Shown: one piece after another, positions 46,236 to 58,200 of the stretch
Layout of the letters: the number at the start of each line of letters is the position of its first letter
Numbering within the stretch: the stretch's first letter is position 1
Assembly (NCBI GenBank): GCA_036362985.1
Contig: JAYGXS010000003.1
Coordinates: 35,529,203 to 35,593,202 of the forward strand
DNA from: Ligula intestinalis
Taxonomy: Eukaryota; Platyhelminthes; Cestoda; Diphyllobothriidea; Diphyllobothriidae
Length of the DNA: 64,000 nt
Reading direction: 5' to 3'
Translations under genes and position numbers: made by a program
Notes under the pieces: model-generated
What the model saw: the letters and a program-made list of their open reading frames with translations, nothing else
What the model was told of the DNA's origin: nothing
The model's database searches: none

Positions 46236-49200
46236 TCAGAAGGTCGATTTGAACCGTTTAATTTCATTCATTATCTGATGGATACTGACAAGCTGATTCC
46301 GCACTGGCATAGTGTTATAGGGAGGTAGAGCCATGACATTCTGAAACCGGCTATAAACTTGCACCAACTGAGCAAGCAGGGCCTAGCAGAAAAGAGAAGA
46401 AAATGAGTTATACAGGACATCATGATATAGAACTGTGTCCAGTGATATGGAAGATTTGCTAAGAACTCGCAACTGTTACTGGCAGCGCGTATTCAATGCG
46501 TTTCCTAACGCTATTGTCTCGTGAAAGCTAAAGACTTGAGGAATGACAGAAATCATCTGAAAACGTTAGGCTAAGAAAACGGCAACGTTAAAAGCTACCG
46601 TAAAGCGAACCGGTCAGGTGACGCAACAAGCCAAATGAATGAAGGGTAGGAAGGTATATCAACACTACTTATTCACATATCCCGAAAAAGTAAACCGACA
46701 GAGGGGTGAAGAAGAGCCGACATAAAAAACTGACCTGAAAGATTTGCGTGCCCAGGGTGAAATTTGCGAATTCAAGCATGATTTCTCCGTTTATTTTCTC
46801 GATTGAATTTTTCCAATCAATGTTGAAGCCCTTCACGATGTGAGTCACACGTCCTACGCAAAAAAATAACAGGATTTTAGGTAAGCCAAGCATATGGATA
46901 GAGGACAGTAAAATACAACAGGAGACACCGGCAGAAAGTGTCGATTTTATGGGCTGTGCAGAAACGCAGTTTGTGGTAGTGAGCGAAGCAGTGCTATATA
47001 TGCGGACGGACGGGGAGTGTCATGGGCTGATGGTACACAATGCGGCTGTTCGTTCACACCTTCATGGATATTTACACTTCAATGAGATTCCGGTTATGCT
47101 AGGTACACAGATAGGCTTGGCGGATATTTCTACATCGTCCCTGCTGGCATTCAGTTGCACAGCGGCCACACCCCAACAAACATCTGTCTGGTGGGTTGAA
47201 CCAGAGGTGCCTCAATATGAGAGGACGACACGCAATCCTATAGGCGGCCTAGGCGCATAAGTCATGGTGAAACATGTCTGACGCTTCAACAGTCAGATGC
47301 ATAGAACCACGGTTGAGCCCTTTAAAAGTAACTTTAAAAGCCCTTTGCCAAAGTAACTCTGCTCGCTTCGGCAGACTGGGAAGTAAGGCGTACAATTTGA
47401 TAGGCTGCCAAGCGAACGGGCGAATATTATGGGAAACCAATATGGCCAGAGGTTAAATACTGAGTTTTAAATCCGGCAATGTTTAAATAACTGGCGAGCC
47501 ACTTGCTGTGCTATATTGTATCGCCTCTGGACCATCCCGGTAGTGAGACGTCCACCGTACATATGAAAATAAATTGGCAATGCGAGGAAAACAGCCGTCT
47601 CGGGTTACAACCAAGCCTTTGAAATGAGCTCGGAGCGGCAGAAATAATCACCTGGACTAGGAACAAGGCGAAAAACGCAACTTCTAAGCAACAATTCAGG
47701 CAATCCATAATACGGAAGGTTAGTAAGAGATCCCCCCGTAGTTGCCTGCAGAAAATGGGAAATAAACTGACATTTACTTTCATAGAGCAGTGTTCCCAGA
47801 CCTTTGACAATATTGTCGCTGGCCTTTATACCTTCTAAGACGGTACAATCCTTGACAGTCTGAGGTCTCCATGCCTGTGTAGCGAATCCTAGGTGCGGTC
47901 GAACGAAGCTTCCAAATATTTTGGAAAAAGTGTCTTTTTTAAACCGCACAAAGGCTCGTCTAATCAGCAGCAATATAGATCTGGCTGATTTCGCCGCCTT
48001 TGTGTAGTTCAGCGTTGGGTTAGGTGAAGAAGTAATCCACACACTCAAGTCCTTCTGACTGTCAACTTGTTGCAGCAGTGTACCGTTTAAGAAGTAAGCC
48101 TGAAGGTTTACTGAAACTAAACATCCGGCAGACTGACCTCCCGCTCGAAAACGAAGCCGGAGCCTTCAGACTTTTTACCCCGGTCGCTTGTTGGTTATAA
48201 TGCCCAACAGATGTTATAGCTATGTGCAAGTTTTCGGTGTGCCTTCGAACGAGAGAACAAAGTAACATGTGCTTCCGGCATCCAAAGAGTAATTTGATTC
48301 TTCAGTTTATCAAGGACGCACGTTCCTTGCTTTGGGTATGGATCAGGAAAAGGTGTAAGCACATAAACAAAACGGATAGAAAGGAAAAAAGGGGAAACAA
48401 CATGCAACTAACCTTCCTCGTCTCGGCTGCCTTGAGCGCCACCGCCAACATCGCTGACAGCGTCATTGTCACCGGGTTGACGATTCTCCACGGCGCTGAT
48501 AAAACTAATCATGCTGCCAAAGTAGGGCAACAATGCCTGGTCGATGTAGGCACTGGTGTGTGTCGCAATAACCTCTCGACACCGCTGCACCTCAGGACAG
48601 TTACCTGCCCCTTTCTCCTGAAAACATAAAACGTGTAAAAAAGTGATGATCAGACACTGACAGCTGTGGTAAAAATGAGTACAAACCGAACGAATGGGAG
48701 AGTGCTGATGGATCGACAGCAGTAGTCCGCAAATCCGTCGCCATACACTTTGCTACTAACGGCGTGCGGAGTAAAAAAACAGATTACTAGCTCCGATGGC
48801 CCCTACGACATATAGGCTGTGTATACGAAAGATGCCTGCCCGATGGACCTAAGAAGTTGGTGAAAACCCATTTTTGTACGGTCAAACACAACCGTCCAAG
48901 CTACTAAATTCTTCCGTGCATGGGAATCCTCGGCATAACGTAGGCACGAAGGTATACCAGCTTTAAGTCCTCTGTAGCTTCATTGAGCGGCCAGTACGAA
49001 CAAAAAATAAAAGAGCTATGAGAAAAGCTAGAATACGCTATAAAGATGCATGCAGATAGGCGAAAGCACTGAAACGCGAGGAGCTAGCAGTTTGGAAAAG
49101 GCGATAGGTGCTAAGAGAACGGGGGTGCTCACAGATAGGACACTGATGACGAGATCAAAGTTGTTAATGAGGAAAATCAGACGAAGTCTTTCGCGAGGTA

Positions 49201-52200
49201 AGGTTTTGGCCAGTCGGTAGCAGGCGGCCTCAAATTCCACGTGCATGCGCGAGAGGGAGAGGACTATGCGCGCATCCAGTTTAGTGGATACAGAAAGCTG
49301 CGAGCGCTCAGCCGCACCACCGGTGCCCGCAGACGTGGATGCGGACGCAGGGGGCGAAGGTGCAGAAACGGAAGCATAAGAAGCCTCCGGAGCATTTGAA
49401 TCTACAGGAAGATATAGAAGAGCAAATAGAGGGTGCTGCTATAGCATGCTTCCTACAATCCGTTTACAATTATAGCGTTATTCCTAGCCTAATAATTGCT
49501 GGTCAAAAATTGGAATCAGACTTAAAGTATGTCGTCTACATTGCGACAATTAAAGCCGAAGTGGATGAGAACAATCAAGCAACAAATACTTCCTTAGTAA
49601 CGCCTGGGCTGGCTAGAAAGTGGTCTTAATCTCCCTTCAAAATACGTCAGCAGGGTTAATAAAGGTGCCCTGAAGTAAACGCTGTGGAATACCCCGATTT
49701 TTAGTCAAAAGCTGAATCGTACTGTACAACTAAGTCCTCGTGATTGGCTGGATGTGTTAACCTGCATTCGGGTCAAGGTAATTCTCCTGGTGATTGAAAG
49801 GCTTGTGGTTGTACCAAGTCTGATGAAGTCGCCGATAATCCGCGCATTCGTCAGAACTCATTACTGAAAGTGCTTCTACTTCGCGTTTAAGTATAGGGAT
49901 CAACGTCATTACATCTCGCTGGTGTACGTAGAAATACCTAACGTCAGTAGCCTGACACAATGCAAAGAGACATGGACTATCCATGGCTGAACCATAGTTT
50001 AGATAATTCGCTACCAGATCGCCATCTTTTTCTTCGGCAGTTGCATCTCCACCTAGAAGACTGTCACTGTTGTACTTACGGCATCTTGCAAATCTGGCCT
50101 CGTCGACCTACAATGAATTTCTCGGTGGATTATTCAGTTTTCCTCTCATGGCGACAGATAACATTTCGGAGCAGACTTCTCGGCAACAATTTAACCAAGC
50201 AACCACAGTATTTGGGGATCTACTCATAAACTTTGGTACTTTTTCCAGTGACACTTAGTGGCTCCAGGGATAGACTAGCTCTAAACATGACAAAGCAAAA
50301 AAACGGAAGCACTCGTACCCCTTTCATACTGACTAACAAACTGGTAAACCCTTCTTCTGCCTCTCTATACCGGCACATTCGGTATACGGACATTGCTCTT
50401 AATGGACATCACCGACCGTGGCACTTGCGAAAAGATTTTTCAACAACTAAGACACCATTTCGAAGGAGATATCGTAACGCCGCTTTTTTCACTGTACACT
50501 AATTTAGTAAAAAACTCTCGTAACAACAGCTTGAAGCGTATACTGAAGCAGGAACAAAAAATTATCGTATAAATCACGCTATGGTAACAACAAAAGGTAC
50601 AACAAAGTATCGGATTACCGATAGAAGTGTAAATGCGAGTTCTAGAAAACCGACGAGAGGGAAATACGATTGCTGGAACCCGAGTTTCAATCCATTGACG
50701 TATCGCGCTCATAATTCCGCCAGTCTCCAACATACTAGATAACAGACAGGCCAAAGAAGAAATCCGGAACCGAATCGCGCGGGCTCGGAATGCATTTCGG
50801 CTGCTAAATAGACCACTCTAGTCTCGCTGAGACATCAGCTTACGTACTAAACTGTTAATACGCAGAGCATCCATCAGACCGGTGTTAGTATATGCCTGCA
50901 AAACATGGCCAGCCAGGAAGACAGACATTCTATCGCTCGAAACCTTTGACCGTTGATGTCTTCGACGCCTCCTAAGAGTCTCCTGGCAGGATCGAATTTC
51001 CAAAGTTGAGCTATATCGCCGGTGTTTCAAACTTCCAAGTCTAGTATCATAAATCCAGCATCGCCGATTAGAATGGCTCGACCATGTTCTGCACAAGCCA
51101 TCGACAGACCTCTGCATATTGGTCGTGAACCCCTCTAGTAGAGCAAACTGGAGATACCAAGGTGGCTGAACACTGTCAAGTCGGATGTCGAACACATGGG
51201 CCTCGAAACCGTTTACGACTTGCGACAATGGACCAAGCACTGGGTTGACATCTACGAGGAGCTCGCTTCCGATTGTCGCCAATAGCCGCCGCTAACCATG
51301 ACATCCGTGAAGCTGATTCATCCAACAACAGGAGCTAATCGGATCAAGTACTCATACTCCCGTCCTTAATCATAGATTGCATCAAATTTAATGTACGCAC
51401 AAGTCCTGCAGCATTTGCAGGATTCAACTGCTATCCCTGTTAAGGGCTCGCACATTCAGCGTAGATAGTTGCAGGTGGTACAATGATTGCCTTATGATCC
51501 GCACTTGAGTCGCTAATAGGCATCTTATAAATGCTGTAGGACCTGTGCTAAAATTATATTTGTCTGATGCAGTCTGTGACAATGGACTCGAGTGAGTCCG
51601 ACGAATAAAACTCCTGCTGCAGTGATCGTGTATTCCTCGTAAAACTTATCAGATTTTATGAAGAAAAACCCAGTCCTGACATTGGACGATCGATTGATGA
51701 TAAGATTAATATCGAAAGTGAGTGGGACCTCTACTGTTAACATGATCACGTTAGTGCTGTTAAAATGGTATAAAACAACCCCGAGGATGATATTATAAAG
51801 ACCTTGGCCATAATGGCCTACCATCTATATTGTTCACGACGCCATCTTTGCTCATGCAATAGAGCACAACATTGGCTGTTGAATAATCGCCTTGTGAAAC
51901 GCATCTCCAGTGTCCTCGGCCATTACCAACCATCGCTGCAGCCAAACAATCAACCCATGCCTCATAACGAGCAGACCAAGGCTGGCACATCATCCCTTAC
52001 AAATTCCAGATATTTTGATGGGGCATAAAAGACATCTGGATCCAAGAAGGCGCCTCCCTACTACCAAGTACACTACGTTACCTCCACTACAGCATCTTTT
52101 TGAGTCTGATCCGTCTGTCCAACGTCAATTTAGACTATAAATAAATACCGCATCCTCATGCGCAACTCATTAAGCGAACAGATCGTTTCTATAATTTCTT

Positions 52201-55200
52201 TTGGTTGGAATGGAAATAGTAGGGCACAATAGTTCATCATGTATGTAGGTATATAAATTAGCAAAAAGACCACTGCGTACAAAAGTAGATAAACATATCT
52301 GTTATTTCCGCCTGAATAAGTTTGACATTCTCCACGTCCCTTTTCCAGCAAAAATCCTGTCCGACATACAAATGATTGTTTCCCGATTACGAAAGCTTGC
52401 CACTTTCCCTGAACCACGTGCCCCCTTCCTCCCTCGAATGCTGGCCACCCTCCCCTGTTGACCCATTTACACTCCAATGTCCACGGGTGAAACAGCTCCC
52501 AGCAAAGTGCCACTTGAATACTGTCCGCAGCCCCCTGTTCGGCTCCCTTGCTTTTAATTACTTTTCCCATAATGCTTTCGGCTTTCCGCTGCCTCAAGAC
52601 ACAGCTGTTTCGACTAGCCAAGATGAAGACCCGTGAGGTGACTTTGTGACGGAGAGCCAGCTGTCCGCTCCCTTCCCTTCTTGACCCAGTTTGCCACGCG
52701 GCTGCTCCGAGAACCACTCGAACACCCCGCTCCCCTGCTGTTGAGACAATTATGGGCTTCTGTACACGAAACCCCGCCCCACTTTCCGCTTACTGTTGCA
52801 GACCAATCCGATGCCACATGAACTGCCTCCTGAAGTCACATAAAAGCAGCCGTCGCCCCCTCTCCCACTGATACACACACGCTCTCCCAAGACTGACTTC
52901 GCCCTGTGTGGCATTGTTGAACGTGCGTCGTTCACTTGTCTAGAGTCAGACGATTTGGTCGACTCTAATGTTCTTGACTGTGTATATGCACTCCGTTTAT
53001 TTTTTACTAGTTGCTTAATAGTACCGTACCACATTGATAGGTGTCATATTTGGTGTTTGAAGTACGCGTTACTGCTGAATACAGAGTGAGAGGAGTCAAT
53101 AAAAGAGAAACATTATCCTTGAGGAGGATGTGTAAAAGGGGGAGGGGCGGACTTACCCTTCAGAGGGGCCTGTCCAATGCTGTGAAGACTGGCTGCCAAC
53201 TCAGCATAGCGCCGAGCTACAGGATGCGGTCGAATAAGGCAGTAAGCGCGGGGTGTAAGATTGATGGCAGCAGCCTCATTAATGCCACCACGGTTGGACC
53301 GCGGCAGGTAAGTTGCTGCAGCCTGGCTGAACTGCGAGGCATCCAAGCTGCGCAAGGAGGAAATGTGCGCCTCCAAACGTTCCACAACTTTCATCCACAG
53401 GCTGTTTAAAACGCTGTTCCAGAAGCTAGAAGTGAAAGGGGAGAAAGGGAGGTAGAAAAAGGCCTGGGGGAGGACTTTTGTGTGTTAACTTAAATATGCT
53501 TGTTGGTCGCGGCAGCGGGGTACACTGAACTTACGGTGTTAGAACAGGAGCCCGGCGTTCTGCACCCAGAGTAATCATGGCGTGCACCAACTGAACGCAA
53601 AGCATCAGGCCAAGGAGATCGTAGGCACCGGTCGCGACAAGTTGGGGTATCACGCTGGTCTCTAGCATGTTCAGAGTTCTGGCGAAGAGTTTGTTGAAGA
53701 GGGAAGCTGCAGCTTCGACACCACTGGGAGGTGGATCAGACGTGCGGCTGGGAGAGGGTGGACTAGGCTTGTCTTCATCTACACCCTCCGAGGCCTCTGG
53801 TCCAGTCACCGGTGAGCAGAAGCCATGTAGGAAGAAATCTCCCAGAAAGAGGTACTCCCGAGTAGCTGTGTCCAGTAGGGCGTAACTGATCGATCTGAAT
53901 ATTTGTTCCACCGGGTACTTGAACAAAAATTGGAAAGCACAATGTGAAAAACTCAGCAAAGTTGTTTTTTGAGTTGAACACGCCAAACTCTAAGGCTGCC
54001 TTTAATTTTTGGATACAAGAGTCAACTTTCTTAACACGGCTTGGATGTGCATTCCTTTGATCGGAAAACTGTTGTGCTATCTTCATAAGACGATTTGAGG
54101 CAAAAAAGCGGCGCTTTTGACGGAGTAGTGTCAGGGCAATAAGGTATTTGATTTGGATTGTAAACAAATACATTTTTCGCAGTGAATTGTGGCTTTGAAA
54201 ATATATGAAGCCTAAAATTGGCCGCAGGCACATGGAGCCATTTTCAGCTGCGCTGACACACTTGATGCCCGTTTACAATCTTTTACGAGTGAATGAAATT
54301 CAGTCGTACAGGTCTTACGCTCTGACATCAAACACATGCATTTCGCCGCGGCTCTGACTAGAAAAAATGGCTGCGGGAATATTAATATTCGCCATGATTA
54401 GTTCATGATTACCGTGAACTATTAGCGATAAGGATGTGGTCAATGAAAACAGAGTCTCGGGCTTATTAGCGGATTAGGCTCTACAACATTAAAAATTTTC
54501 CACTGCTCGTAATCTTTGATCTTGCTTATTTATTGCTCGTCGCTACGCGACTCGGAGCTCCAAAACGGAATAAGAGCATCAGTTTTTGTCCTGTGACCAA
54601 AATAGAACGATGGACGCCAGGTTTATGTGTTTATGTCAGGGCTCGACGGCACTCATTAACTGTTAATGCCGGTAAATGTGAAAGTGCGCGTTCTGCGCAA
54701 GCGGACTGGAATCATGCTACACTTCAGTTCTGAAGTGGAAACCCTCATAGAGCCCTGCCTCTAGAAGACTTGACACCGCTAACGTAAACGGGATTAAGGA
54801 TGTCGAAGACAGTGTCTTACCCCACTTGTTGGTCGGTGGTGGAGCACGTAAAGCATGGACTGTGCGAGGCCTAAAGTAATCAAGCCAACTCAGTCGTCAT
54901 TTCTTATCGTCCGGGTTGTCGCAATCGAGGCAGACTGTCTCATTTAAGGTAGCGCACTATAGTTGAGCGATCGTTGTTAGGCCAAGGCCATCGAAAGCCT
55001 TCAGTCTTTACGGAGGAGAGGACAGGCGGATTTCATGCCCATAAGCCGCAGATTTCCTTGGTGAGTGATATTTAAACGGGCCTATTTGTAACCTATCTGG
55101 TATACAAACAAACTGGGAGTGGCAAACACCTTGATGAGGAAGTTGCCCGTCCCAGTTCAGTTAGCAAGAACTTGATTTGCAGATATCAGGAACTGTCTAG

Positions 55201-58200
55201 CTGCACAAGGTGTCAATCGTAAATTCTGAGGGCTGTTGTCTTGTAGCCGAAGACTCAGGTAGGACCTATCATGGTTTCTAAAGTGTTGCTGGACCAATCA
55301 ACTGATTATACGGAGAATGCATTCCAGAAAGGGGGCATAAACTGACAACGGAGAAGATCTATGTTGTCAGTACACTCGATACAAGTCAGTCTGCGTTCTG
55401 GCATAGAGTTCGCACCCCAAAACGGCATACAGCATCTCCAAGAAGCCAGAGCAGATAGCAAAACACAACCTGTCAAAGCGAAGTCTGACAGCGAAGGAAA
55501 GGTGGCAGAAGCCTCAAGTACCATTTTAAATTCTGCTGGCATGGCGCCTACTACCTGGCGAGAGAAGCCATATGAAGCAAATCGTCGGTTTCAGCCAGTT
55601 AAAAAACTAAGACGATTATCGTATTACTAAATTAACGTCATACACAACTATTACATATGTTTTCTTAGTGCAGGTATTTTGAAGAAAATCTCTTTCTCCT
55701 TTTCATATACTTACCGCCATGAAAACAGTTTCATTATCTTTCCTAGAAGATAAACGCTAGTAAATTTGAAGATACAGCACAATGTCTCTGGAGAGAACGC
55801 AATGCCTTTCAAGGGTTCGGTAATATCTGGTAACTGAGAGCCGAACACTTTTGTGCTCATTCTTATGCGGGGAAGAAGACGGTGCTTGAGCATGTGTGCG
55901 GCCTAAGTATCATAATTTTTTCTACAGTAAACCTCAGACGATTCCAAAGTATTCATGCTGCAGGAACGAAGCAAAATAAAGCGGGGCTTTCGGTCGAAAC
56001 TGAATTCACTAACAAAAATAATTTTATACGAAGTTTCAAAGTATTTGTCCTTAGCGCCTTGAAACGAATGCAGCGGGCAACTGTCCAGTCTATCTGCCTT
56101 TACGGCGATTAACACCGCGAATTTAGAAGACGAGACGGAAGATAGAAGTGAGGGTGCTGCTTACATCAAGAATACGGAGTGGAAGTTAACAGCGCAATTA
56201 CAGGTTGGTCAAGAGTTAGAACACTATTCGAGTCCCAGGAAGCAGTTCAGAAGACGAAGATGCGATCACTGGAACAAGAGTTTTATTTGCCTGACGTTTC
56301 GGATTCCGTCGGGAATCCTTAGACATAGGTAATCGTAAACAGGTCTGAACACTGTCAGTCAACAGGTTAATCTGCGAAATTTATACAACCACACCGAGAC
56401 ATGCGACGCTGAACGCTGATGCGTTTTAACACCCTTGAAACCACGCTTTTTTCCTTGTAATATTACCTGCGATAACGAATTTCAGCAAATATACAAAACC
56501 TCTGGTGAACAAAAGGCTACTTTTTATAAACAGTCAGTTTTTTTCGCCAGTAGTTATGCGCGTACATGACATTATACTAACTGATGGGCCAATCAAAGTC
56601 TTGGGATGAAATATTGAAAAAAAACGGCAGAAAAAATAAATAAATAAAGTACCCGAGCATCGCCCTTGGCAGCCGCGTGAGGAATGAGAATGGCTGACTG
56701 CAAACCTTCCCTACTGAGAAGCCGCTCCGCCCGATCGCCGAGACCAAATTGGCCCGGACGCGAGGAGGCAGTACCTGCGCCGCGACTATTGGTGGCCGAT
56801 GTTGTGGCCGCTGCCGCCGCTGACGTGGGTGCAGACAGCGAGCCGCTTTGCATCCATGCGCCCAGATCATCTTTCCTGCCCACCAAGTCATCCTTCTCCA
56901 ATGAACTGTCCATCTGGTGGCCACAAACGGTGAGAAAGTTATGAACGTCCGTTGTGGCATATAAAACTAAGAAAATGCATATGAGGACACCGAAAAAAGC
57001 CATCGGCGAGTCACCAAGTCCTGTTGATTGAAAGTAGGACTTATTAAAATCAGACAGAAAAAGACAAAAATTGAACAACAGTGGGACATGCCTGTAGTTT
57101 TAACAGCTTCGTGGCATACGTCTTAAAGTAGGAGTAATAAACCTTTTCCATCGTTCCGATGTAGCTCGCACGCACTTCCCGTGCTGTTAGCTTTTCGTGG
57201 ATGATGAGGAATTCGTAGAAATACCTGTGGGACAGGGAATAGGAATAAGGGGTATTGATGAAGATAAATTAACGCTTAACGTGGTGTTGGCATTACTACT
57301 ACTGAACAATGCTCCAAACAGTAGATGTGTTGATTACAAAATCAAATTAACTAATACCGGCCTCTACCAGCTCTGTGCTCTTAGTTTCGCAGACTCCGTA
57401 AATGTAACCGAGATGACGGAAAAAGATAACAAGAATAGTAGAATGGGTAAGAAGAAAACATTGCTCGGCAAAGCTAACACGACAGACCTGAGTTGGCTGT
57501 TAAATAGCTTTCAAAAAACATTTGTCGAAAATCTATTGAATAAGGCAAAACTCTAATGTTCTATGTACGCAACAAAAGCACCGGCTGTTTCCCGCGCCCT
57601 AACTCTGACGGCCGAAGACGACTATAATAAATGTGACTGTTGGTTACACAAGACCCATTGTTTTTTTGACTTATTTGCTCGCTTGCTAACACGGAAAAAT
57701 AACGCACGTTCTCATTGTATGCAAAATTTTCATAAATAGGTATCAAACTAAGCAAGTTGGACTTTCGCCAAATTGCGTTTGAGTAAAATGTTACTTGAAA
57801 ATTCTTATCAAGTTTAATATTATCTAATGTGCGGCTACTGCACTGAAAATTACTAAAGAGATGTAAAGAAATAGGATTTTACTGAAATCATGTAAATTCA
57901 TGCTTGCGTTATTCTCAAGCTACCTGACTTAGTATAAAATTATGAGCAATTTTTACTATTGGAGGTTATAATGGCATCCGATCTTCCAAGTCTTGTGAGA
58001 CATGTGCATACATAAAATGATATAAAGACTGCCCACTAATTTTCCTGATTATGTACACAAATGGGAAGCAGTATACACGATCGCTGGAGCAATAACTTTA
58101 TTTGCCCGACTTTTAAGATTCCAGCTCGAAACTATCTTCAGAGACGGCATTAGCATCACCAGTATCTGATATTGTCTCTGAAGATGGGTTCACGTTGGAA

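Larger units (their letters stand above)
53918..56652. other. VPS52 intron (2.7 kb)
   Basis: Holds the RTE fragment at 54.8-55.1 kb and the hairpin repeat at 56.26 kb. Nothing else is recognised. Confidence 0.45.

Noticed and set aside
50818..51282. 154-codon minus-strand frame considered as a retroelement ORF
   Set aside because: No RT, integrase, endonuclease or transposase motif could be found in any frame around it.
52130..52717. 195-codon minus-strand frame in the VPS52 intron
   Set aside because: Long, but without domain, signal or conserved pattern. It sits in a C-rich (plus) block where stop codons are rare, so length alone is not evidence.
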